Below the pieces are notes generated by a model, which was not told where the DNA came from, ran no database searches, and saw only the letters and a program-made list of their open reading frames with translations. A stretch of 64,000 nt of DNA from Rhodococcus sp. SBT000017 (GTDB lineage Bacteria > Actinomycetota > Actinomycetes > Mycobacteriales > Mycobacteriaceae), in the NCBI RefSeq assembly GCF_003688915.1, contig NZ_REFU01000001.1, positions 434,001 to 498,000 on the forward strand, written 5' to 3'. The translations under genes and the position numbers were made by a program. Positions 27,670 through 36,530 of this stretch are shown one piece after another; the stretch's first letter is position 1, and each line of letters starts with the position of its first letter.

Positions 27670-29253
27670 CTACCGTCCCGTGCGCCCCGTCACCCGCTCT
27701 GCGGCGAGCTTTCCCGACACCAGAACCGTGGGAACGCCCACTCCGGGCGTCGTGCCCGAGCCGGCAAGAACCACGTTGTCGAGCCCGGCGACCATGTTCT
27801 TGCGTCGGAACGGCCCGGTCTGCCGAAACACGTGGGCGGACGAGAACGGAGAACCCTCGATCATGCCCTTGCGTGCCCAGGTCTCGGGTGTGTCGATGTG
27901 GTCGAGAGTGAATCCGTCGAGCAGGCCCTTGTATCCGCGAGCCTCCAGAGTCGTCAGGATTTCACGGAGGTACGGCTGCGCCAGCTCGTTCCACGGCAGT
28001 GGAGCGCTGTCGAGATTGGGGCACGGTGCGAGGATGGACACCGGCTCGCTGCGGACTCCGCCGCGCACCACTTCGAGATCGGGATCGCTCACCGACGGTC
28101 GGGTGATCAGCAGGGACGGATCGGCCATCAAGGACCCCTTGCCCGATCGTGCGGTGATGCGGCGGAAGGTCTCGGCCCATTCGTCGCCGAAGTCGATGGT
28201 GTGGTGCGCGCGAGCGGGCCACGTCTCCGTCAGCTCTACGGGAACGGTTCCGTGCGCGACGACCGCCGACGGCGAGACGACGCCGTAACCGTTGCGTCGG
28301 CCCTTCTTCGATACCGACGCCCGGTCGAGGAGTCGATCGACGACGGGCAGGTCTGCGGTGAGAACGAGTGCGTCGCAGGCGATTCGGCTGCCGGCTGCAG
28401 TGATCACGGAGTCGGTACGACCTCGATCGACGGTGATGTCGACGATCTCGGTGCCGAGTTCGAGCGTGCCGCCTGCGGTGACGAACGCGTCGGCCATCGC
28501 CCTGGCGATGGCCGCCATGCCGCCTTCGGGGAAGAACACCCCGAGGGAGGTGTCCATGTGCGCGATGGCTCCGTAGACCGCGAGGGCCTTCTGGGGTGCC
28601 ATGCCTGCGTAGAGCGCCTGGAACGTGAACACGCGGCGTAGGCGGGTGTCCTTCAGGAACTTGTCGACGCGTGGCCCGAGGCGGCCGAAGCCGCCCAGTT
28701 TCGTCAGCGTCGCGGTGTCGGAGATCGCGGCTTTCGATCCCACGAGATCGAGCGGTGAATCGAAGTTCGAGTCGATGAAGCGGTCGAACTCGGCGTCGAA
28801 TATGTCGGCGAGCCAACGCCGCAGTTCGCGATATCCCTGCGCCTCGGCTGGACCGCAGGTGCGCTCGACCTCGGCCGCCATCGCCTCGGGATCGGAGTAG
28901 ACGTCGATGGACGTGCCGTCGGCGTAGCGCGTGTGATAGGACGGCGACAGCGTGGTCAGCCGAATCGGCGGCGTGGTCGACTCGAAGTCGGCACCCACGG
29001 CGGCGAGCGCCTCGAGCACCAGGTTCGGCATCGTCAGCACGCTTGCGCCGTTGTCGATGTCGTACAGGTGCGATCCGTCGGCGTCCGATACCGGGTACAC
29101 CCCGACGCGGCCGCCCACGGTCGCGTCGCGCTCGACGATGGTGACTTTCCTGCCTGCTCCCAGCAGATGCAGACCGGCGGCCAGGCCGGCCAATCCGGCT
29201 CCCACGACGACGACGCAGTCGGTGGTGCCGGAGACCGTGCGGATCGAAGACAT
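27670..29253 (-). CDS. crtI: Phytoene desaturase
   Basis: FAD-dependent desaturase that converts phytoene stepwise to lycopene. In the 527-residue protein the dinucleotide fold is VVVVGAGLAGLAAGLHLLGAG with the acidic strand end IVERD and TVGGRVG. The C-terminal carotenoid-desaturase signature is VLAGSGTTPGVGVPTVLVSGKLAAERV. The ATG at 29253 is preceded by AAAGAGAG. It starts 11 bp after crtE/idsA, so the two are one operon. Number of desaturation steps is inferred from class, not proven. Confidence 0.93.
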   Translation of the reverse strand: MSSIRTVSGTTDCVVVVGAGLAGLAAGLHLLGAGRKVTIVERDATVGGRVGVYPVSDADGSHLYDIDNGASVLTMPNLVLEALAAVGADFESTTPPIRLTTLSPSYHTRYADGTSIDVYSDPEAMAAEVERTCGPAEAQGYRELRRWLADIFDAEFDRFIDSNFDSPLDLVGSKAAISDTATLTKLGGFGRLGPRVDKFLKDTRLRRVFTFQALYAGMAPQKALAVYGAIAHMDTSLGVFFPEGGMAAIARAMADAFVTAGGTLELGTEIVDITVDRGRTDSVITAAGSRIACDALVLTADLPVVDRLLDRASVSKKGRRNGYGVVSPSAVVAHGTVPVELTETWPARAHHTIDFGDEWAETFRRITARSGKGSLMADPSLLITRPSVSDPDLEVVRGGVRSEPVSILAPCPNLDSAPLPWNELAQPYLREILTTLEARGYKGLLDGFTLDHIDTPETWARKGMIEGSPFSSAHVFRQTGPFRRKNMVAGLDNVVLAGSGTTPGVGVPTVLVSGKLAAERVTGRTGR

Positions 29254-29264
29254 GACGCTCTCTT

Positions 29265-30386
29265 TCAGTACTGCCGTTGGATGGCGGCGGTTGCCATGGC
29301 GCGCAGGTGCGCGGCAGCGACCGGTTCGATCGAACTGTTGTCGAGGGCTGCGACGGCCCGGGTCCCGAGCTCGTCGATCTGCTTCTCGACCGCGTCCACC
29401 GCGCCGAGTTCGACGAGGATGGAACGAATGTCGGCCACTTCGTTCGCGTCGAGTTCGGTTCCGAGACTGGCCCTGATCGTGGCTGCGCGATCCGGCCGGG
29501 TCTCGTCTGCTTTCTGCAGTGCCAGCGCGATCAGCACGGTGCGTTTGCCCTCGGTGATGTCGTCGCCCGACGGTTTGCCGGTCACCTCGGGATCGCCGAA
29601 CACTCCGAGGAGGTCGTCGCGCAGTTGGAACGCGATTCCGATGTCTGCACCGAAGTTGCGGTAGGCCGAGATCAGGTTCTCGTCGGCATCGGCGAGGACT
29701 GCGCCCAGATGCAGCGGCCGCTCGACGGTGTAGGCAGCGGTCTTGTAGCGGTTCACGCGCATTGCAGCGGCGACACTTTCGTCGGTACCGGCCTCGGCTT
29801 CGATGTCGAGCAACTGGCCACCGAGAACCTCCGTGCGCATAGCCGACCACACCGGCTGGACTCGCCGCGCGGCATCGGCGTCGATGCCCGACTCACGCAG
29901 TAGATCGTCGGCCCAACACAGAGCGAGATCGCCGACGAGGATCGCTGCCGATTCACCGAAATGGTCCGCGCAGCCGGACCAGCCCGCCTCGCGGTGCCGC
30001 TGAGCGAAGCCGACGTGCACGGTCGGGAAACCGCGTCGTGTGCTGGACGAGTCGATGATGTCGTCGTGAATCAGGGCGCAGGCCTGGATCAGTTCGAGCG
30101 CCGAGCACGCCCGCAGCACTGCCTCCGCGCGGGCACCGGTGGATTCCCCGCCTGCGCCGAGCCACGCGGTCCAGGCGAACGCGGGACGCATGCGCTTGCC
30201 GCCGCGAAGCACGAACGCCTCGAGGTCGGCCACCGCGGCGGGATAGCCGCCGCCGACGGTGTCGACGACCTCTCTGCGTGAGGCGAAGAACTCGGCGAGC
30301 GTCGCGTCGACCGCCGTGCGCATCGCCTTCGGGTCGTTCGCGGCGGCGGGGGTGTCGACTACGGGCGAAGAAAAGTCTCCGGACAG
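29265..30386 (-). CDS. crtE: Geranylgeranyl diphosphate synthase (CrtE/IdsA-type)
   Basis: Trans-prenyl diphosphate synthase making the C20 precursor for phytoene. It has the first aspartate-rich motif as DDIID, GGKRMRP for diphosphate binding, and the second motif within QLRDDLLGVFGD. It is the positional orthologue of IdsA2 (Rv2173) but here directly precedes crtI. The start is unclear: the frame opens at 30476, yet the only strong ribosome site is GGAGG at 30397-30393, followed 6 nt later by an in-frame CTG (30386-30384). The next ATG is at 30323. I annotate from the CTG (373 residues). Confidence 0.85.
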   Translation of the reverse strand: MSGDFSSPVVDTPAAANDPKAMRTAVDATLAEFFASRREVVDTVGGGYPAAVADLEAFVLRGGKRMRPAFAWTAWLGAGGESTGARAEAVLRACSALELIQACALIHDDIIDSSSTRRGFPTVHVGFAQRHREAGWSGCADHFGESAAILVGDLALCWADDLLRESGIDADAARRVQPVWSAMRTEVLGGQLLDIEAEAGTDESVAAAMRVNRYKTAAYTVERPLHLGAVLADADENLISAYRNFGADIGIAFQLRDDLLGVFGDPEVTGKPSGDDITEGKRTVLIALALQKADETRPDRAATIRASLGTELDANEVADIRSILVELGAVDAVEKQIDELGTRAVAALDNSSIEPVAAAHLRAMATAAIQRQY

Positions 30387-30518
30387 GACGATCCTCCAAG
30401 GTTGCTGTGGATTGCGTGGACTGACGATTCCCACAGTAATAGCCGTGGAAACCCTGGACCGACGTCCAGCGAACATCTTTCGTCAGGGAGGCCCGACGGG
30501 CTTCGGTGGGGCGCAACC

Positions 30519-30524
30519 TATGAT
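30519..30524 (+). promoter_or_regulatory. -10 hexamer of the metF-like gene (leaderless)
   Basis: TATGAT lies 6 nt before the GTG at 30531 and there is no Shine-Dalgarno sequence. A -35 element is not clear. The gap 30387-30530 also holds the divergent crtE promoter. Confidence 0.5.
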
Positions 30525-30530
30525 CTTCGG

Positions 30531-31499
30531 GTGAGCGAAGAATCCGTCAGGGGGCGGTCGAGTCGAGGATTCGTGACGAGAACGCCGTCCATCGTCGACC
30601 GGCTACGGACAGAACCCGAGGCCAGGATCCCGTTCTCGGTGGAGTTCTCGCCTCCACGAGACGCGGCCGCCGAGGCCAGGCTGTGGCGGGCGGTTCGTGA
30701 GTTCGAACAACTTCAACCCGCATTCGTGTCGATGACCTACGGCGCGGGCGGCTCCACCCGCGATCGGACGGTGCGCGTCACCGGGCAGATCGCCGAGGAG
30801 ACCACCCTTCTTCCTGTGGCGCATCTCACTGCCGTCTCGCACAGTGTGGACGAACTCCGATCCATGGTCGGGTCGTACGCGGACCGCGGCATCACCAACA
30901 TTCTCGTGCTGCGCGGAGATCCCCCCGGAGATCCGCTCGGTGACTGGGAGAAGCATCCGGACGGCGTCGAGTACGCGGAGGAGCTCGTCCGGCTGGTGCG
31001 CGATCTCGGCGACTTTCACGTCGGCGTGGCGTCGTTCCCCGAAGGACACCACCGCGCCGCCGACCTCGAGCAGGACACCCGATGCCTGGTCGGCAAGTTG
31101 CGGGCGGGGGCGGAGTACTCGATCACCCAGATGTTCTTCGATGTGGACGACTACCTGCGCCTACGGGATCGCGTGTGTGCGTTCGACGCCGAGCAGGGTG
31201 CCAAGCCGATCATTCCCGAGATCATGCCCATCACCTCGCTTCGGTCGGTTCGCCGGATGCTCGAGCTCTCGGGTACGACGCTCCCGTCGCACCTGGACGA
31301 GAAGTTCACGCGCGCAGCGGGATCCGGTCCCGAAGAGGACCGTGCCGCCGTTCGAGAGGTGGGCATCGAACTCGCGACGAACATCGGTGAGCGCTTGATC
31401 TCCGAGGGTGCGCCCGGATTGCACTTCATCACCTTGAACTTCGCGCGCGCGACGCGTGAGGTGCTCAGCAACCTGGGGCTTGCGGCCGCGCGAGTGTGA
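30531..31499 (+). CDS. Methylenetetrahydrofolate reductase family protein (Rv2172c-type)
   Basis: TIM-barrel enzyme of the MTHFR family, expected to reduce 5,10-methylene-THF to 5-methyl-THF for methionine synthesis. The 322-residue protein shows FSVEFSPPRD (catalytic Glu), FVSMTYGAGGSTRDRT, HLTAVSHS and NILVLRGDPPGD, then SITQMFFD and PEIMPITS. Mycobacterial members of this group have been reported to lack bound flavin; I cannot judge that here. It is divergent from crtE and convergent with the glycosyltransferase (6-bp gap). A TATGAT 6 nt before the GTG points to a leaderless mRNA. Confidence 0.9.
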   Translation: MSEESVRGRSSRGFVTRTPSIVDRLRTEPEARIPFSVEFSPPRDAAAEARLWRAVREFEQLQPAFVSMTYGAGGSTRDRTVRVTGQIAEETTLLPVAHLTAVSHSVDELRSMVGSYADRGITNILVLRGDPPGDPLGDWEKHPDGVEYAEELVRLVRDLGDFHVGVASFPEGHHRAADLEQDTRCLVGKLRAGAEYSITQMFFDVDDYLRLRDRVCAFDAEQGAKPIIPEIMPITSLRSVRRMLELSGTTLPSHLDEKFTRAAGSGPEEDRAAVREVGIELATNIGERLISEGAPGLHFITLNFARATREVLSNLGLAAARV

Positions 31500-31505
31500 G
31501 ACGGG

Positions 31506-32675
31506 TCAGGTGTGCGGCGCGGGCATCGGGCGCGCCTTCCACGACAGTGAGCCACGACGCCTGCGCACGTGGGATTCCGCGACGAGTCCGACGAACGCGA
31601 GAATCGACGCCGGGTGCAGCGCCGCGTCGACGGCGTCGCCCGCCCCGAACCGCGATCCCACCTCGCGCCGCCGCACGGCCAGCCGCGACCCTGCCCCCGC
31701 GAGGTAGCCGGCCCAGCCGAGGCGACGCGCAGAACCCGAGCCGGTGAGCGCCGCGACCGGTGGCAACACGTATACGGCGGTCAGTGCCAGGGCCGCCGCA
31801 GTCGAACCGGCCGGTCCACCGAACTCGTTCCACAGCCACCTGCTGTACCCGGACCGCAACTCTGCGGCCGATCGGTACATCCGGCAGCGGACGAGCCCCG
31901 CACCCGACGCCACCGCCGTCGAAAACCCCCGCCGACGCAGAGCGCGTGCCAGATCCAGGTCCTCGGTTGCGCTCGCCGCAACGCAGCCGTGGCCTCCGAC
32001 GGCGCGATAGGCGGCGGCGTCGAACGCCATGAATTGCCCGCAGGCGACCGCCATCGACGGTGCGAGCGTCGCGTTGCCCAGAGGTACGGGAAGCGTGGAC
32101 ATCCACGACCACGCGAGCAGGGGCTGGACGAGTCGCTCGACGGTGCTCTCGGCCAGTTGCTCCGGCCACGGGCACAGCAGCGAGGCGCCGCGCCGTCGCA
32201 GCATCCGGGCCGCCGCCGCCACGGCCTCCGGTTCCAGTCGCACATCGGCATCGACGAACATGATCAGCGACGTCATCGCGTCGTCCTCGTCGGCCAGTCT
32301 CGCGAGCTCGGCGCACGCTGCGGCCTTGCCGGTCCAGCCGGCCGGGGGAGCGGCACCGGAGGTCACGACGCGAATCCTCGGATCACCGTTCGCAGCCGCG
32401 CGGGCAGCGGACGCCGTTCCGTCGGTCGAGTCGTCGTCGAGGACGATGACTCGCAGATCTGTGCACGATCGTTGCCGCGCGAGATCGCCGATCAGAGCAG
32501 GAAGCGTCGCGACCTCGTTGCGGGCGGGAATGCAGACGACGACGCGCTCGGTGACGTCCTGCTCCGGGGATCGCAGGCTCGGCATGAACCGAGAGTTGAA
32601 CACCGATACCGCGGCCGACGCCGTCGCGAGGACGGTTGCGGTCTCCGTCATTCGCGCGAGCAGGCGGTCTCTCAC
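31506..32675 (-). CDS. Family 2 glycosyltransferase, probably carotenoid glycosyltransferase (CruG/CruC-like)
   Basis: A 389-residue GT-A glycosyltransferase with PARNEVATLP, VLDDDSTDGT, GWTGKAAACAE, FVDADV (DxD), ATEDLDLARALRRRG and SRWLWNEF, followed by two or three C-terminal membrane helices. This layout, including the GWTGK block, is that of GT2 enzymes acting on carotenoids or hopanoids. Being last in the crtO-cruF operon makes transfer of a sugar to the 1'-hydroxyl of a carotenoid the best guess. The GTG at 32675 overlaps the lppM stop (GTGA). Another lipid acceptor is possible. Confidence 0.72.
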   Translation of the reverse strand: MRDRLLARMTETATVLATASAAVSVFNSRFMPSLRSPEQDVTERVVVCIPARNEVATLPALIGDLARQRSCTDLRVIVLDDDSTDGTASAARAAANGDPRIRVVTSGAAPPAGWTGKAAACAELARLADEDDAMTSLIMFVDADVRLEPEAVAAAARMLRRRGASLLCPWPEQLAESTVERLVQPLLAWSWMSTLPVPLGNATLAPSMAVACGQFMAFDAAAYRAVGGHGCVAASATEDLDLARALRRRGFSTAVASGAGLVRCRMYRSAAELRSGYSRWLWNEFGGPAGSTAAALALTAVYVLPPVAALTGSGSARRLGWAGYLAGAGSRLAVRRREVGSRFGAGDAVDAALHPASILAFVGLVAESHVRRRRGSLSWKARPMPAPHT

Positions 32676-33427
32676 ACAGACGTTCTGTCGCTGGAGCTTC
32701 CGGACTCGGTTCCGCGTGACCCGCGGCTCCGCAGCGGTGGGTTGCGCGACACCCAGGCCATGGCCCCGACGATGGCGGCGACGCCGACCGTCACGCCGCC
32801 CACGATGCCGGCCCAGCCGGCGAAGCTTCGGGTGTTGGGATCGGGATAGTTGACCTCGGCGCGCATCGAGGTGACCTCGCCTGCCGGCAACTTCCACGAG
32901 ATCGAGTTGTCGCTCTCGCGAGTGCCGTTGGTGGTGCCGATGCGGGCCGGGAACGCGATGGTGAACTGTACGTCCGAGCCTTGAACCGGAACGGAGGACA
33001 GATCGGCGTTGCCTGCCAGAGTGACGGTGTCACCCGAGCGCTGCAGCGTCAGCTGGAACGATCCGGCCGCGTTCTGGAAGATCGAGCCGAGGGTCTGCAC
33101 GTCGCCGAACGAGAGATCGTCGAAGATCGCCTGCGACCCGACGTATCCGTCCTGGTTGTACGGCTCGACGCGAACCTTGTCCTCGATCGAGGAGGGAACC
33201 ACCAGTTCCGGGCCGGTGTCGGAGTCCGAAGTCGGCACATTGGCTGCCACGATCTGACCTGCGACACGGTCGTTCGCCGACACGCCCATCGTGACCTGCA
33301 CGCGCAGGCAACCGGCCAGCAACGGCGCGACCAGCAGCGCCAGTGCGACCACCGAGAGAACACGGCGGCGGTGGGTTCGATGAGATGTTCGCGATGTCGA
33401 CTGCACAGCGACATCGTGCCAGGGCAT
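32672..33427 (-). CDS. lppM: Lipoprotein LppM
   Basis: Exported lipoprotein with a signal peptide ending in the lipobox LLAGC (Cys 40), a beta-rich outer domain (TGPELVVP..., DGYVGSQAIFDDLSF, YPDPNTRSFAG) and a C-terminal membrane helix followed by a short charged tail. This dual anchoring matches M. tuberculosis LppM (Rv2171), a 227-residue protein linked to phagosome trafficking. The exact start is uncertain; ATG 33427 or GTG 33406 would both give a signal peptide. It lies between cruF and the glycosyltransferase in a carotenoid operon, unlike in M. tuberculosis. Confidence 0.93.
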   Translation of the reverse strand: MPWHDVAVQSTSRTSHRTHRRRVLSVVALALLVAPLLAGCLRVQVTMGVSANDRVAGQIVAANVPTSDSDTGPELVVPSSIEDKVRVEPYNQDGYVGSQAIFDDLSFGDVQTLGSIFQNAAGSFQLTLQRSGDTVTLAGNADLSSVPVQGSDVQFTIAFPARIGTTNGTRESDNSISWKLPAGEVTSMRAEVNYPDPNTRSFAGWAGIVGGVTVGVAAIVGAMAWVSRNPPLRSRGSRGTESGSSSDRTSV

Positions 33428-33437
33428 CGAGGTGCTG

Positions 33438-34259
33438 TCAGTCGGCAGGGGTTGTCAGCGAGGCGCGTCGGGCATTCCACCACAGGCGGGCATTCCACAA
33501 CAGGGGTATGCCGACGACGCCCATGACGACGAACCCGTACACCGCCGAGTAGCGAAGCTCAGGACCGTCGAGGAATACCGCGTGCGCGAGCGCCGACCCG
33601 AGCCACGTCCACAGGAACAACCCGATGGGCACCGCGTCGTCGGATGGCCGTGGGCGACCGACGGCGCGGTCGAGCGATTCCATCACCGCAGCCATCAGCG
33701 TGGCCACCACCAGCCAGCCGAGGTAGTTGGTCAACGGAATCGACGGCACTCCTGGTAGCCCGACGGAACCGGCGGTCCAGGTCCACTGTCCGTCGGTGAC
33801 CATCTGTGGATCGAGGTAGAGGTCCCAGCCGACCATCCCCACTGCCACCGCCGCGATTCGGAGTGCGGTGGCGCGCGCCTGCGTCGTGTCGAGACGTCCG
33901 ACGACGAAGGTCACTGCGCACCAGATCGGGTAGAACCCCGCCGTCCACGCCAGGGGAACCACGACGGGCACCTCGAACAGGCTCGGGCCCAAGCGATTCT
34001 GCGCGTAGAAGTACTCGCCGAACGGGATGCCGGTGGCCGTGCCGACGAGTTCGGATGCGAACCCGGTTCCGGCGGTCACGACGACCAGAATGGTGGCCCA
34101 CACGACGCCGCGGTTCAGCGCCGCGTGCAGGATCGACGCGAGCGCGAGCAGCGCCACCACCGCCACCGTCACTGCGTCCCTCGTCGACCCCGACACCAGT
34201 GGGTAGACGATCTGGCAGCCGACAGCAGCGGCCGCGACGACGATCGGAACGACCTTCAT
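33438..34259 (-). CDS. cruF: Carotenoid 1,2-hydratase family membrane protein (CruF, DUF422)
   Basis: A 273-residue polytopic membrane protein of the carotenoid-biosynthesis (DUF422) family, which adds water to the psi-end of gamma-carotene-type carotenoids or, in haloarchaea, C50 carotenoids. It has seven or eight hydrophobic helices and the family blocks ELVGTATGIPFGEYFY, VPLAWTAGFYP, GWDLYLDPQMV and PLTNYLGW, which hold the conserved acidic and histidine residues. The ATG overlaps the crtO stop (ATGA). Family assignment is firm; the exact substrate is inferred from the neighbours crtO and the glycosyltransferase. Confidence 0.82.
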   Translation of the reverse strand: MKVVPIVVAAAAVGCQIVYPLVSGSTRDAVTVAVVALLALASILHAALNRGVVWATILVVVTAGTGFASELVGTATGIPFGEYFYAQNRLGPSLFEVPVVVPLAWTAGFYPIWCAVTFVVGRLDTTQARATALRIAAVAVGMVGWDLYLDPQMVTDGQWTWTAGSVGLPGVPSIPLTNYLGWLVVATLMAAVMESLDRAVGRPRPSDDAVPIGLFLWTWLGSALAHAVFLDGPELRYSAVYGFVVMGVVGIPLLWNARLWWNARRASLTTPAD

Positions 34260-35863
34260 TCCCGTTTCCTTCCGAAGAACGTGCGACGACGGGCTGCGCG
34301 GGCGTCGGCGATCGCAATTCGCGCCGCCGACCGACCACTGGCCGCAGTGACTCCTCCGCCGGGGTGGGTCGATGCGCCGGTGAGATAGAGCCGGTCGGCA
34401 CCGGGGACCCGATGCCCGGCCAGTTGAGGATGCGGCCGCCACATCATCATCTGGTCCAACGACATGTCCAAGTGCATGATGTTGCCTCCGATCAGACCGA
34501 GCTCACGCTCGATGTCCGGCGGCGATTGAACGAACCGATCCAACACCGATGCCGCGAAACCGGGTGCGTACCGGTCCAGTTCGGCGACGATCCGATCCGC
34601 CTCGAACTCGGCCAACGAGCGCTCGCCCGGTACGTTCGATCGCCACTGTCTGCCGTCGGCGAGGGTGTGGGGATGCCACTGCGACCACAGTGAGATCTGG
34701 TGCTGTCCCGGCGGCGCGATGGTGGGATCGAGTGCGCTGAAGGACATCCCCAGCACAGCCGGGGTGGGCGGCAGGTCGCCGGCCAGCGCGTGCCCGTGCG
34801 CCAACCGCAACTGGCTGCGGTCGCGTACCAGCAGCGCCAGACCATGGGTGCCGTCCTCGATCCGGTCGGCGCTCGGGTACATCGGTAGGGCGTCGGTGGC
34901 CAGTCTGACCGCGGTACCTATTCCTGGCCCGACGCGTATCGTGCTGCGCCACCGCGCGATCTGCGCCGAGTCGTGTCCGCCGGCTTCGAGAAGGTCGAGT
35001 GTGGTCACGATGTGGCAACCGGCCACGACGATGCGGCTGTCGATCTCCCGTCCCGACGCGGTCCTGGTGGTCCAGCCGTGCGAGCGGCGTACGAGCGAGG
35101 TCACGGCGTCGCCGAGCGTCAGTTCGGCACCGTCGCGCTGCAGCCGAGCGATCATCGCCTCGGTCAGTGCGCCGCTGCCGCCGACGGCGCGGCCCGGCGG
35201 AAGGGTGTGCATGAGGGCAGCGAAGCCGACCATCGGTGCGGTACCCGGCTCGGACATCGGAGGACCCGACTGTGCGCCGAACCAGGCGAGCGCGGCCTTG
35301 AGTCGTTCGCTCGAGAACATCTCGTCCAGCAGGGAATCCCCGGTGGCGAGGAATTCGCGCGAAAGCATGCTGCCGCCGTCGGGCGCGCCGAGGCCCCAGA
35401 AGGATCGGAGCAGTTTCGGGCCGGTGGGTGGCCCACCGAACGCACGCATGGTGCGTTCGCTGCGGGGACCCCATACGGAGACGAAGGTGCGGTAGGCGCG
35501 CGCGTCGGCTGCGCCGCAGGCGGCCGCGATGGAGTCGCAGGTTCGGTCGAGGTTGCGGTGGAAGACGATGCCGGGTTCGTCGGTGTCGACGGCTCCGGGC
35601 GCGAACGCCCAGGGATCGCAGTCGATGTAGCGAAGTCCGAACTCGGCGAGTCCGAGCTGCTCGATGATGCCGGTGTGCCGAATCATGATGTGCGCCGACG
35701 AACCACGGTCGACCCGGTGGCCGGGAAAGCGTTCCACCGTCGAGACCGCGCCACCCGCGACGGAGTCGCGCTCGAGAACCTCCACCGACATACCGGCATC
35801 GGTCAGGTAACAGGCAGAGGTCAGGGCATTGTGGCCGGAGCCCACCACCACAGCATCGATCAC
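34256..35863 (-). CDS. crtO: CrtO-type carotenoid ketolase / FAD-dependent oxidoreductase
   Basis: A 535-residue flavoprotein of the CrtI/CrtO superfamily. The N-terminus is DAVVVGSGHNALTSACYL with VLERD and VAGGAVSTVE; the C-terminus has the CrtO-type LYLTGASTHPGGGVTAASGRSAA and DQMMMWRP. CrtO enzymes introduce the 4-keto group on a beta-ring, and rhodococci are known for 4-keto-gamma-carotene. It starts with a GTG 4 bp after the GNAT gene and overlaps cruF by 4 bp. A different redox role on another polyprenoid cannot be excluded from sequence alone. Confidence 0.78.
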   Translation of the reverse strand: MIDAVVVGSGHNALTSACYLTDAGMSVEVLERDSVAGGAVSTVERFPGHRVDRGSSAHIMIRHTGIIEQLGLAEFGLRYIDCDPWAFAPGAVDTDEPGIVFHRNLDRTCDSIAAACGAADARAYRTFVSVWGPRSERTMRAFGGPPTGPKLLRSFWGLGAPDGGSMLSREFLATGDSLLDEMFSSERLKAALAWFGAQSGPPMSEPGTAPMVGFAALMHTLPPGRAVGGSGALTEAMIARLQRDGAELTLGDAVTSLVRRSHGWTTRTASGREIDSRIVVAGCHIVTTLDLLEAGGHDSAQIARWRSTIRVGPGIGTAVRLATDALPMYPSADRIEDGTHGLALLVRDRSQLRLAHGHALAGDLPPTPAVLGMSFSALDPTIAPPGQHQISLWSQWHPHTLADGRQWRSNVPGERSLAEFEADRIVAELDRYAPGFAASVLDRFVQSPPDIERELGLIGGNIMHLDMSLDQMMMWRPHPQLAGHRVPGADRLYLTGASTHPGGGVTAASGRSAARIAIADARAARRRTFFGRKRE

Positions 35864-35867
35864 ATCT

Positions 35868-36485
35868 TCAGGCTACTGGCCCGTCGAGGGGCAACCGGCG
35901 GCCCAGGACGGCGAAGGGGCGTCGGTCGCCGGCGAAGGTGAAGTCGCGCAGCACGTCTGCGAAGCCGAGCCGCCGGTACAGCCGCCAGGCTCGGTTGTCC
36001 TCTTCCGCCACCTCGGGTGTGGACAACATCACTTTGTCCGCGGAGACGCCGCCCAGCAGTCGACTGCACAGTCGTCCGCCGAGGCCGTGCCCCTGAGCGC
36101 TCGGGAGGACGTGCAACTCGGTGAGTTCGAAGTAGTCGCCGAGGGTGGCTTCGACGCTGTGCGGAGAATGCCCCGTGCGCCGCAATCCCTCGCGAACCTG
36201 TTGATGCCACCACTGGTGCGCGGCACCGTGATAGCCGTATGCGACGGCCACCAGCGAATCGGGCTGTGTCGGGTCGGTGTTCGGCAGCAGCGCACCGACT
36301 GCCCGCCAGCCCGGCCGGTGCAGGTGTTCGCTCCACATCGGGGCTCTGCTCTGTTCGGTTCCGCGCGGATAGCCCATGGCCTCGACGTAGATGGACAGTG
36401 CCTCGAACAGCCGCTGGCGGAATTCCGGGGGCGTCAGATCGACCAGGTACGGCGTTGTCTGCGCATCGGTGACGACTGTTCTCAA
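35868..36485 (-). CDS. GNAT-family N-acetyltransferase (Rv2170 orthologue)
   Basis: A 205-residue acetyltransferase. The acetyl-CoA site is visible as LTELHVLPSAQGHGLGGRL (R/Q-x2-G-x-G/A), followed by NRAWRLYRRLGF, typical of GNATs; MGYPRGTEQSRAPMW near the N-terminus is shared with Rv2170. I chose a TTG start at 36485: AAGAAAGG precedes it and the resulting length equals the 206 residues of Rv2170, while the frame further up has no ATG or GTG near. It is the first gene of the GNAT-crtO-cruF-lppM-GT2 operon. A LexA box lies 46 bp upstream. Confidence 0.85.
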   Translation of the reverse strand: MRTVVTDAQTTPYLVDLTPPEFRQRLFEALSIYVEAMGYPRGTEQSRAPMWSEHLHRPGWRAVGALLPNTDPTQPDSLVAVAYGYHGAAHQWWHQQVREGLRRTGHSPHSVEATLGDYFELTELHVLPSAQGHGLGGRLCSRLLGGVSADKVMLSTPEVAEEDNRAWRLYRRLGFADVLRDFTFAGDRRPFAVLGRRLPLDGPVA

Positions 36486-36530
36486 CCTTTCTTCGGCAAC
36501 TTGTCGGTGGGCACGGCTATATTGAATGTG

